Origin: Mycoplasmopsis primatum ATCC 25948
GTDB taxonomy: Bacteria > Bacillota_I > Bacilli_A > Mycoplasmatales > Metamycoplasmataceae
Reading direction: 5' to 3'
NCBI RefSeq assembly: GCF_000702785.1
Contig: NZ_JNJV01000004.1
Span: forward strand, 1 to 41,612
Length of the DNA stretch: 41,612 bases
The notes beneath the pieces were generated by a model. That model was not told the origin of the DNA. It saw only the letters and a program-made list of their open reading frames with translations, and did no database searches. Shown here one piece after another: positions 1 to 8,124 of the stretch (position 1 is the stretch's first letter; each line of letters starts with the position of its first letter). Position numbers and translations under genes: made by a program.

Positions 1-254
1 TCATATATTTCTCCAATTTTTCTTATATCTTCATCACTATATTTTTTGGCATTTTGATTATTTGTATTATTATGACTTACAACAACTTTGCCATTTGCTT
101 TTTTGATTTTTAATTTTCATCTTTTTATTGTTGAAATGCTAACGTCGCACATGCGCGCCAACCTTTCGTTAGTAAAATTTAAATTGTGTATTATTGCGCT
201 AACTATTCTTTCACTTCTTGAAATTCAGTTTTCTCTATCACCTGTTTTATTCAT
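1..254 (-). CDS. HTH-domain protein, N-terminal part (possible transposase)
   Basis: This reading frame runs off the left edge of the window, so only about the first 84 residues are visible. It opens at an ATG (254) preceded by AGGGGAT, a plausible ribosome binding site. Two TGA codons must be read as Trp. Residues about 20-46 look like a helix-turn-helix (...NERLARMCDVSISTIKRWK...), followed by a basic stretch and a polar linker. HTH modules of this kind occur at the N-terminus of insertion-sequence transposases and of small regulators. The catalytic part, if any, lies outside the window, so transposase is only a guess. A perfect 10-bp inverted repeat brackets its start region. Confidence 0.5.
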
Positions 255-292
255 ACCAATAATTATCCCCTATTTTTTTAGAAAAACAGGTG
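239..292. repeat. 10-bp perfect inverted repeat around the start of the HTH gene
   Basis: CACCTGTTTT at 239-248 is exactly complementary to AAAACAGGTG at 283-292. On the minus strand the arms flank the ribosome binding site and start codon of the HTH gene. It could be an operator, an RNA hairpin that masks the start, or chance. Confidence 0.5.
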
Positions 293-349
293 GCTCAATT
301 TGTTTGATAATGGAAGTAAATGAAATTTTTTCAACAAAATATGTAATTT

Positions 350-379
350 TTGCTTTCGATATATATATATATATATAAT
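350..379 (+). promoter_or_regulatory. Promoter with (AT)n spacer for the small membrane protein gene
   Basis: A TTGCTT -35-like box (350-355) and a perfect TATAAT -10 box (374-379) are 18 nt apart. Almost the whole spacer is an alternating AT run of about nine units. The predicted transcript would start near 386, about 35 nt before the ATG at 421. Slippage in the dinucleotide run would change the spacing between the two boxes. Confidence 0.5.
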
Positions 380-420
380 TTGGTTTGAAATATATCTATC
401 TTAATTAATGAAAGGAAAAT

Positions 421-870
421 ATGGAAGATAATATTTTAAAAGAACAAACTAAAAAAAGTGCTAAATTAGCATTCGTATTTACATTAATAATGTTATTATG
501 AGCAATATTTGGCATATTGGGCTCAATTCCTGTTATTGGCCTAGCTATTAAATTAGTTAGAATAATTTTTGGTGTTTTATTTTTCATTTTTTGAATAGTA
601 GCACTTGTGTTTAACTTTAAAACATCATTAAATGCTAGAAAGGTAAAACCTGCTATTGAAGGAAACTGCAAAGTTGTGTTTGCTATGACACTTATATGAA
701 CACTACTATGATTAGTTCAATTCATTTTAGGATTTGTTATCGTGGGAATGCTTTTAGTAAATCCAGCTTTAGCAATTGCATTAGGTGTAATTAGTTCTTT
801 ACTACCATTTATAATACAAATTGTTCTTCTTGTTTTCATATCGAAAATTAGAAAAAATTTGGAATTCTAA
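421..870 (+). CDS. Small hydrophobic membrane protein, function unknown
   Basis: A 149-residue protein with a short charged N-terminus (KEQTKKS) and about four hydrophobic segments: roughly residues 15-35, 38-62, 85-110 and 115-140. It ends in a basic tail (KIRKNLEF). In-frame TGA codons encode Trp inside the membrane segments, as expected for a real mycoplasma gene. AAAGGA lies just before the ATG. I recognise no family motif. It is transcribed alone: a promoter precedes it and an intrinsic terminator follows. The AT-repeat promoter suggests expression might vary between cells. The real-gene call rests on the ribosome site, the promoter and terminator, and a coherent membrane topology. Confidence 0.75.
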
Positions 871-887
871 AACAAGTTTTAAGATAA

Positions 888-918
888 ATATCAAGGCATT
901 AACCTTGATATTTTTTTT
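888..918 (+). terminator. Intrinsic terminator
   Basis: The stem ATATCAAGG / CCTTGATAT (888-896 with 903-911) has a 6-nt loop and is followed by a run of eight Ts. It ends the membrane-protein transcript. Confidence 0.85.
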
Positions 919-980
919 ATTGTGCTTTAGTAAATGAAATCGCAACAATAGTATTTATATAAACGAATTTTTTCATAATA

Positions 981-995
981 TATAATTAAAGTACT
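981..995 (+). promoter_or_regulatory. -10 box next to the start codon (leaderless promoter)
   Basis: A perfect TATAAT at 981-986 is only 9 nt before the ATG at 996, with no Shine-Dalgarno sequence. Transcription should start at or within a few bases of the start codon. Confidence 0.6.
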
Positions 996-1814
996 ATGAA
1001 ACAAAGACCAGATATTATTTTTATTGACTTAGATGGAACAACACTTGATACAAGAAAGAATTCTAAAAGAACAGTTAGTGATAAAAATTTAGAATACATT
1101 AAAAAAGCAAGAGAATTAGGCATTCGTGTGGTTGTTTCAACAGGCAGAAAAGTACCTGAAGAAAATAACGAAATTTTTAATTCCTTAAATTCTATGAATG
1201 ATTTTATTGCTTGAAATGGTTCAGTAGTAAAACAAAATAGTAAAATAATTTTTGAAAAATGATTTGATGATCATAATGTTTCTAAAATGATTCAATATGC
1301 TGATAAAAATAATATAGTAACCATCGTTAATTCCAACAGAAATAAAATATTTTCAAATAATTGATTTATAAAATTTTTATTTAAATTAGGAAAAGCTAAC
1401 GTACAAAAATACACTAAATTTAATTATAATGAAAAAGTTTATAAACTTATTTTTTGGTGTTTAAGTAAAAAGAAATTATTAAATATTTATAATCATTTAA
1501 TTAAGGAATTTAATTTAGAATTTGAGATTGCTCTCACTGGAAAGAATAATAACATTATTGAAATAACTCCTAAAGGTTGTACAAAAGGGCTGGCTCAACA
1601 ATTATATGCTCATAATTTAGGCATTGATAAGACGAATTGTATTCACATAGGAGATACTCTAAATGACGCATCAACTGTTGGAATAATGGGAAAAGTTGTT
1701 GCTATGAAGAATGCCAGTGAAGAATTTAAAAAAGTTGCTGATATAATTTCCCCATTTTCCTATAAAACAGCAGGTTTAGGAAAAACACTGGCGTGACTTT
1801 TAGATATAAAGTAA
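996..1814 (+). CDS. Cof-type HAD-superfamily sugar-phosphate phosphatase
   Basis: A 272-residue cytoplasmic hydrolase. The N-terminal FIDLDGTTL carries the nucleophile and acid/base aspartates (DxDGT, motif I). VVSTGRK around residue 50 provides motif II. C-terminal HIGDTLNDAS provides motif IV (GDxxND), preceded by the conserved Lys of motif III in PKGCTKG. The length matches Cof/YidA-like (class IIB cap) phosphatases, which dephosphorylate sugar phosphates, FMN or related metabolites; the substrate cannot be told from sequence. Several TGA codons encode Trp. The next gene is a paralogue in tandem with its own promoter. The start is fixed by motif I and by the adjacent -10 box. Confidence 0.92.
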
Positions 1815-1852
1815 CACAATTTTGCACAAAATTCTAATATTTATTTTTTATA

Positions 1853-1865
1853 TATAATATAGTCT
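1853..1865 (+). promoter_or_regulatory. -10 box next to the start codon (leaderless promoter)
   Basis: TATAAT at 1853-1858 is 7 nt before the ATG at 1866, and no Shine-Dalgarno sequence is present. The predicted transcript begins at the start codon. Confidence 0.6.
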
Positions 1866-2705
1866 ATGCAAAAATTCAAAAAACCAAAAATAATTTTTGT
1901 TGACCTTGACGGCACAACTATTGATTTAAAAGTAGATGGTCACAAAAGAATTAGCGAAGAAAATTTAACCTTAATTAAAAAAGCAAGAGAACAAGATATT
2001 GAAGTTGTTGTTTCTACTGGAAGACCGCCAACATCTGAATCTAATGTGTTTCTTGAACCAATGGGATGTTTAGACAATTTTATTGCCTGAAACGGAACCT
2101 ATGCTAAACAAGATGGAGAAGTTATCTTTTTTGAAAAATTTGAAAAAGAAGTTGTTGATAAAATTTTTCAAGATATTGTCAAAAGTAAAGTTAGCGTAAT
2201 TTTTAATTCTAATACAAAAGACTTAGCATTCACTAGCAACTGGTGAATCTCTTTAAAACACCGCTGAACTAGAGGAAAGGCTAAAAGATATTTTGAATTT
2301 AAAAATGACATCGAAATTAATAAAATTGTTCTTTGGCATCCAAAAAAGGACAAAATTTATAGTTTTGGTAATTTAATCAAAGAAAAATATAAAAATATTT
2401 GTGAAATAGCTTTTACCGGTGATAATGATGAAGTCCTTGAAATAACTCCAATAGGCTGCTCAAAAGGTCTTACAGAAGTCAGATATGCACTAGCTCGTGG
2501 TGTTGATCCACAAGATTGTGTTCACATTGGTGATACACTTAATGACGCTACATGCATTAACAATGTTGGCAGGTTAATAGCAATGAAAAATTCATGCAAG
2601 ACCTTAAAAATGATCGCCGATACTATTTCACCATACACTAATTTGAATGCTGGTTTAGGCAAAACTATTCATCATTTCTTTTTGCCAGAAGAAAAGAATG
2701 ATTAA
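1866..2705 (+). CDS. Cof-type HAD-superfamily phosphatase, tandem paralogue
   Basis: A 279-residue second copy of the HAD phosphatase module. FVDLDGTTI carries motif I, VVVSTGRPP motif II, IGCSKGL the motif III lysine and HIGDTLNDAT motif IV. It is clearly related to the upstream protein across its length (shared ...ENLTLIKKARE..., ...ITPxGCxKGL...) but has diverged widely. Duplication of Cof-type HADs is common in mycoplasmas and probably broadens the range of phosphorylated substrates; the individual substrates are unknown. The gene has its own promoter. Its stop codon is 2 nt before a large palindrome that leads into the ABC transporter genes. Confidence 0.92.
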
Positions 2706-2707
2706 TC

Positions 2708-2734
2708 TTACATATATAGATGTTATATATGTAA
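2708..2734. promoter_or_regulatory. 11-bp perfect palindrome upstream of the ABC exporter
   Basis: TTACATATATA (2708-2718) and TATATATGTAA (2724-2734) are perfect inverted copies separated by 5 nt. They lie between the HAD stop codon and the ribosome binding site (GGAG) of the permease gene. There is no T-tract after the stem, so a terminator is unlikely. A dimeric regulator's operator or an RNA hairpin in the 5' leader fits better. Confidence 0.55.
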
Positions 2735-2748
2735 ATTAAGGAGAATCT

Positions 2749-4785
2749 ATGTATGCGTTTTTTAAAATGCAGCTAAAAATATATTTTAGATTAATTAGTT
2801 CATATATAACACCTATTATTATCGGAGCTATTTATGTATTTTCAGTAATTTGTATGAAAATAGCTCTTAATTTTGCTGGTATAAGCAAATTGCTTAATAG
2901 CAATCAATATATTGAATTATCTGCTAATTTTTGTTTGATTGCTTCATTTATGATATGTTCGTTTGTTACACAAACGTTTTTTTACCGTTACAAACAAGAA
3001 GGCATAGAATATATCTTGTATTCTAAACCTATTAAAAGAGCACAAGTGTTTTTTACAAATGTTCTCGCTAGTTTAATCGGCTCAGTTGTCTCGATATTGT
3101 TGCTTAGTATAATGTTCTTTTTTAGTCAGCTAATAATTCCAATTAAATTCACAAGAGCAATATTATCTACCTTAACATTTTTTGCAGCCGGAATGCTTTG
3201 TTCTATCTTTTGCCTTGGTCTAGGCGCTCTTTTTCATAATTTTGTTGATGCCAAAGTTTTTCAAATTATTGTTTCAGTGATACCTATTTTATCTATTATG
3301 TCATTAGGTTTTGTAAACATTTCACAAAAAACTGACGTTATTCAATCTACATTTGAGGTAGCAAATAATTCTATCGCACTAGTGCCTAAAAACCAAGAGT
3401 CAGTAAAAGGAGCTAATAAAGCAATTGATAATTTAAATAAACGAATCACTACACAGGATGATTGATTAACTGTTGATCAATCATTAACAAAATGAGTTGA
3501 AAATAAATATCATTTGTCATTTAATCCACTAGCCAGCAAATATAAATTTCAACCTAAAAAAACATTAATTCAAAAAGTTGAATCTATTAATAACTCGTTT
3601 TATTCAAAAATTTATTGGTCTAATTTTAAAGAATATTTCTTTCCGCTTTTCGCTGCTTATGATAAAAGCTTACAAAATTTAAGTATCACAGCTGGATATA
3701 AAGATATTGTTCATACAAATTTATTTGATGAATCAAATACTAAATTCAATAAACAAGTAGTTGATTATATAAAAAATAAATATGATATTAATCTTGATGA
3801 TTATGTTTTAGCAAAAACAACTAATAATGATTTATTGGCGCTTGGTTATAACATAAGAAGCTTCCGTAAAATTTTCGACTGAAGCATTTATGAAGAAGCC
3901 AACCAAGATTCTTATTTTAACTTAGGCTTTGCTGATGTTCAAGATGAAAACTTTTCACCAGTTAAAGAATTCAACGAAAAAGTTATAAAAATGCTCGTAG
4001 ATAAAAACCTAATTGAAAAACTTAAACAAATACTTTTAAAACCAATGAATCTTTTAAATCCTGAAAATAGTGGCTTTTTCAACCTTGAAGAATTTTTAAA
4101 TCCTAAAAATAAGGTTGTTAGGGCTACTGATATATATGAAATAATTTATACCATTACAAAAATTATTGATTATGCGCACAATAATGACTTGCCTGGGATA
4201 GAAAGTTTTCATAATGATATAGAAGCAAAAATCAAAAAAAATAAAGAATCAGGCCACATTAACGACAACAAAATTTTAGAACACTTAAAAACCAAGGTTA
4301 AAACAGCTATTAAGTGATGAAAACCATTTATTAAACGTATAGAAAAAAACTTCAATAATAATGAAGCTATAGATAATTTTATTAAAGCAAAGTTTGATAC
4401 TACTCACCTAAGTGATATTCAAAAAGCAAGACTTGAATCTACGCTAAGCATAATTAAAAAACAAGCATTAAATGCATTAAATAACAGCCTATGAACTATT
4501 GCTGTTTTCAAAACTATAGGAAGACAAGATGATGGTACCTTTGCTAGCACTATTGATACATCAAATATAATTCCTTATTTATCAAAAAATGGAGATAGTT
4601 ATAAAGCTTTTAGTCAATACTACAAATCAAATATTTTTCAAATTATGAAATTAAATAACAATCTAATTGAATTTGAAAGAAAAAGTTTTATTGAACCGCT
4701 TACAAGCGTTGGAATAATTTTACTATTTTCAGCAACCTTAATTGCTATTGGTTATTTAGTATTTGAAAGAAAGAACTTTAAATAA
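2749..4785 (+). CDS. ABC-2 type exporter permease with large extracytoplasmic domain
   Basis: A 678-residue membrane protein. The first ~210 residues hold about five hydrophobic segments (starting near residues 15, 60, 105, 140 and 170) arranged like ABC-2 permeases. A polar region of about 440 residues follows, and a final transmembrane segment (PLTSVGIILLFSATLIAIGY) lies before the C-terminal ERKNFK. Long soluble domains between the penultimate and last membrane helices occur in some ABC-2/FtsX-like exporters, but this one is unusually large and I do not recognise its fold. Many TGA-Trp codons join what would otherwise look like several short frames. The ribosome site AAGGAG precedes the ATG. 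The stop overlaps the start of the ATPase gene by 1 nt (TAATG), indicating translational coupling. Confidence 0.85.
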
Positions 4786-5795
4786 TGAAAACAAATAATA
4801 AAAAAAATATTTTAGAAAAATGGAAATCGAATCAACAAATGTTTATTAATGCTAAAAATAAAAATTATTGCAAACCAAGTGACGATATTGCTATTTCAAT
4901 ACAACATTTAACTATGATTTTTAAAACAGGTTTTCAAAAATATAAAAAAGCAGTTGATGATTTAAGTTTTAATGTCAAAAAAGGCCAATTCCACGGTTTT
5001 ATAGGCAATAACGGCTCAGGTAAAACTACAACAATTCGTTCAATTTTAGGTTTTTATCCAAGTTATATTGGCAAGATTTATATCGATGGAATTGAATCAA
5101 GAGATCATAAATGTAAAAACAAAATTGGCTATATACCAGAAGTCGCAATTTTTCCGAAAAACCTAAGCGTTAAGGAATATTTATATTGCTTTGGTGAAAT
5201 GTCTAATATTGCTAAACAAGAAATTAAACCGCGAATTGATGCTTTAATTGATAAATACGGCTTTAACATTCCTGATATAAATAAAAGTCCAGCATTTATG
5301 TCTTCGGGTCAAAAGAAATCCGTTTTGTTAATACAAGCTCTACTTAATGATCCTGATATTTTAATTATGGATGAACCCGCAGCAAATTTAGATCCCACTG
5401 CGCGTATAATATTTTTTGATAACATTAAAAAATTACAAAAAGAAGGAAAAACTATATTGATATCAAGCCATATTTTAGATGAACTTGAAAAATATATAGA
5501 TAGCTTTACTGTATTGCAAGACGGTAAATTACTAGATTCAGGTATGATCAAAGATAAAGTTGTAAATTATGAAATGAATACTAAATTAATTATTAATAAT
5601 TCTGTTTTAATTGAACCATATATGAAATCTAATAATATTAAATATAAATTAACCCCAGAAGCAATATATTGCAATCTTGAAAACAATGAAATAAAAATTA
5701 AGTTAATTGAAGAAATTTCTAATTTAAATCTTGAAATTATTTCACTTCAACCTAATGTCTATTCACTAAGTAAAATATATTTTGATAAATCTTAA
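4785..5795 (+). CDS. ABC transporter ATP-binding protein (exporter type)
   Basis: A 336-residue nucleotide-binding subunit that should power the permease encoded immediately upstream. Visible motifs are Walker A GNNGSGKTT (residues 74-82), signature MSSGQKK (172-178, a variant of LSGGQ), Walker B ILIMDEP (192-198) and the switch histidine in SSH (229). The first ~37 residues are a polar extension before the ABC core. The last ~80 residues (from about 255) form an extra domain, as in ABC-2 drug/lipid/antibiotic exporters. The start overlaps the permease stop. An intrinsic terminator follows, so the pair is one operon. The cargo is unknown. Confidence 0.93.
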   Translation: MKTNNKKNILEKWKSNQQMFINAKNKNYCKPSDDIAISIQHLTMIFKTGFQKYKKAVDDLSFNVKKGQFHGFIGNNGSGKTTTIRSILGFYPSYIGKIYIDGIESRDHKCKNKIGYIPEVAIFPKNLSVKEYLYCFGEMSNIAKQEIKPRIDALIDKYGFNIPDINKSPAFMSSGQKKSVLLIQALLNDPDILIMDEPAANLDPTARIIFFDNIKKLQKEGKTILISSHILDELEKYIDSFTVLQDGKLLDSGMIKDKVVNYEMNTKLIINNSVLIEPYMKSNNIKYKLTPEAIYCNLENNEIKIKLIEEISNLNLEIISLQPNVYSLSKIYFDKS

Positions 5796-5813
5796 TGAGC
5801 TAAGAAAAAGAAC

Positions 5814-5850
5814 AAAAATAGGAATAATTAACAAAAATTCCTATTTTTTT
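5814..5850 (+). terminator. Intrinsic terminator after the ABC exporter operon
   Basis: A 12-bp stem, AAAAATAGGAAT (5814-5825) with ATTCCTATTTTT (5837-5848), has an 11-nt loop and runs into a T-tract. Confidence 0.85.
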
Positions 5851-5905
5851 ACTTATTTTGAGTATTTCAACCACAATGCTATTTTTTTATTTCGAAAGGA
5901 GAAAT

Positions 5906-6253
5906 ATGAATATAAATTATGCAGAGCAATTAAAATCAATTGTTTCAGCAAAAGATAAAATGAATATTATTAGAACAATTTGCTTAATTGAAAAAGCAAA
6001 AAATAAGCTATATGAACAACAAGAAAAATCAAATAGCCTGCTTAATAAAATAGCAAATAAAAACCAGAGTAAAGAATTATCAAAACTTCAAAAAACATTT
6101 GAATTTATGGAAAAACAAAACGCAAACATGATTAAAGATTATTTCTTTAATAATAGAATAGAAGCGACAAAGGAAAATATGTCCTCATCCACTTTCTATA
6201 GATTAAGAAAAAATGCAATAGAGGAGTTTATTTATCATTATCTTACCAAATAA
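5906..6253 (+). CDS. MG284/MPN403-like mycoplasma protein
   Basis: A 115-residue, highly helical, charged protein. The start is set by AAAGGAG eight bases before the ATG at 5906; an in-frame ATG at 5858 has no such site. Residues about 10-75 are predicted helical/coiled coil (many K, E, Q, N). Residues about 92-113 (SSSTFYRLRKNAIEEFIYHYL) look like a short DNA-binding-type helix pair, as in sigma-like or HTH proteins. From memory it resembles the uncharacterised MG284/MPN403 family conserved in mycoplasmas; I could not confirm this by search. It leads a three-gene cluster: its 3' end overlaps the next frame and two downstream proteins follow without gaps. Confidence 0.7.
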   Translation: MNINYAEQLKSIVSAKDKMNIIRTICLIEKAKNKLYEQQEKSNSLLNKIANKNQSKELSKLQKTFEFMEKQNANMIKDYFFNNRIEATKENMSSSTFYRLRKNAIEEFIYHYLTK

Positions 6254-7658
6254 TGTTATTAATAACATAAATCAAATACCAGAAGTTAAAAATGAAATAA
6301 TTATTGATAAAAAACACTTTATAACAAAAGGTTCTGGAATTAATCCAGACGATGCTAGATATTATTCAAGTTTATCAGATTATTACACCAGTAATATTAA
6401 TAACCATATGAATAATCTAAAACGTGGTGTAATTGAAATAAGAAGATTTTTTAATAGTAATAAGTTTATTTTAAGATTCTGACGGGCTAGTCTAACGTTA
6501 AGAAAACCATATAAAGATGAGTATTGTAGATTTGTATTAACAGTGAATAATAAAGTTGTAGAACAAAATGAGCATAACAGACAACAAGTTACAACTACAA
6601 CCTCACGAATAGAGAAATATATCAATAACTATTACACATTTGATGGCATTCCAAGAACATCATATAATTACCAAGGTCTTGTACTTTTACAATCTATGGT
6701 TGTATCATCAGAGACATTAGGAATAACTTTCGATGAATTAAAAAGTATAACAGTGACATTTGAAAGCGAACATTATCCTAACCCACCAAAATTTGATTTC
6801 TGAGAGGTGAAAAAAGAGAATCAAGACAATAAAAATCAAACTCTTAATATTAATGATGATTATGCTAACATAAAAATACCTGAATATTATAAATTCTCAT
6901 TTGACGAACAAGGAAATTCAAAAACTAAAATCGGCTACTTTAATACAAAAATTAAAATTAATCCATTAAAACAAGATAAAAGAATTCACAGCATTGGAAC
7001 AATTCATTCAGAAAGCCATAGTATAAATAATGAAGAGTTATATACCAATAATGAATTACCAGAAACTTATCATGATGCTCGTTTAGGACCAGAATTGTTT
7101 AACAAAGAGGCTTTTTATGAACATATGCGGAATGCTAAAGCCATCTTTACAAGAAACCAATCTCTTGGCGAAATTAAAATTCAATCAATACATAGTGATG
7201 CATTCAAAAATATATCAAGTGATTTAACCACAGAAACTCAAAAATCTATTTATGTGGATGGTAAAGATATAAAAGAGGTCAAATATAACAACTATGTAGA
7301 ATTTGACTATAAAAAAGGGGAATTAGTCCAATCACTCTCAGGTTCAGAAAGGGGTCTAATAGTTCCTTACAACTTTCATGGTGATTTAAGAACCACTTAT
7401 GAATTTAATTTTAGTTTTGGACAAGGAACAAGCGGTAGAGATAATAAAACGATTAAAGTGTTTATCAACAAAAATCAACATATTAAAAAACCATTAATTG
7501 ATGTTTATTCAGGCTTATTAAAATTGAAGGTTAAGACACTACTACCTGATAGCGACACTAAATTTAGATATTTATTTACGCCAAAACAAATAAAAGAAAT
7601 TATTCAGACTAACAAAACACCTGGCATCGAAATATTTGAAAGGTATATAAATGAATAG
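6237..7658 (+). CDS. Uncharacterised protein in MG284-like cluster, non-ATG start
   Basis: A frame of about 473 residues, continuous through two TGA-Trp codons (6480 and 6801 areas). It opens after a TAG at 6219-6221. The only good ribosome site, GAGGAG at 6221-6226, lies inside the upstream gene. It is followed by no ATG, only by non-standard candidates (ATC 6234, ATT 6237). The first in-frame ATG is at 6408 and has no ribosome site. I chose ATT 6237 for spacing; a -1/+1 frameshift from the upstream gene is the alternative. The protein is polar, beta-rich and Asn/Lys-rich, with no membrane segment and no motif I recognise. By position it may correspond to MG285/MPN404. Its end overlaps the start of the next gene (7651). 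Confidence 0.65.
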
Positions 7659-8088
7659 TAAATCTAAAAAGATAATGTATCCCTTGTTAGGCACCCTTTT
7701 AATTGCCGCTGTAGCTACACCAGTTATAGTGATTTCAATGAAAAAATCTAATTCTAAAACAATCAACAATGTTGACTGAGAAAAAGACAAAAAACAATTA
7801 GGATCAGAAATTTTTCCAGATATTTCAGCAAATGATTATTACCAATATATAAAAATTGATAATGATAATTTGCCTTATTTTGAAAAAGATATTGTACCGG
7901 CGGTGGTTAAAGATGTGCTTAAAAATTTAGCTGAATATGATAAGAATGTGAATTTTAATTATAAGTTTATTTCAGTTCGAGATTTAATACTCGATTTTGA
8001 AATTAAATTCGGAAGCAAAATTTCGCAAAAACGATATCAACTCAACATCGTCAAGGATAACGACTACCACAAATTAATAGTATCTTAA
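7651..8088 (+). CDS. Small membrane-anchored protein, third gene of MG284-like cluster
   Basis: A 145-residue protein starting with ATG 7651, inside the last codons of the preceding gene; AAAGG lies just upstream. A basic N-terminus (NSKSKK) is followed by one hydrophobic segment (residues about 9-28, YPLLGTLLIAAVATPVIVIS) and a polar outside domain of about 115 residues. There is no cysteine at the end of the hydrophobic segment, so it is not a lipoprotein but a signal-anchored or secreted protein. No family is recognised with confidence. The tight overlap with its neighbour suggests the three proteins act together. Confidence 0.75.
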
Positions 8089-8089
8089 A

Positions 8090-8119
8090 AAAATCAACAC
8101 AGTTATTTGTGTTGATTTT
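8090..8119. terminator. Bidirectional terminator between convergent operons
   Basis: A 12-bp perfect stem, AAAATCAACACA (8090-8101) with TGTGTTGATTTT (8108-8119), has a 6-nt loop and A/T-rich flanks on both sides. It sits between the stop codons of the plus-strand cluster (8088) and oppF (8125) and can serve both. Confidence 0.85.
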
Positions 8120-8124
8120 AAAAT

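Noticed and set aside
2749-4785. Three or more separate small genes, or a pseudogene, in the permease region
   Set aside because: The pieces share one frame and are interrupted only by TGA, which is Trp here; the last piece ends in the expected final membrane helix.
5858-5905. Upstream ATG start (5858) for the MG284-like gene
   Set aside because: It lies just behind the terminator T-tract without a ribosome site, while ATG 5906 has AAAGGAG at ideal spacing.
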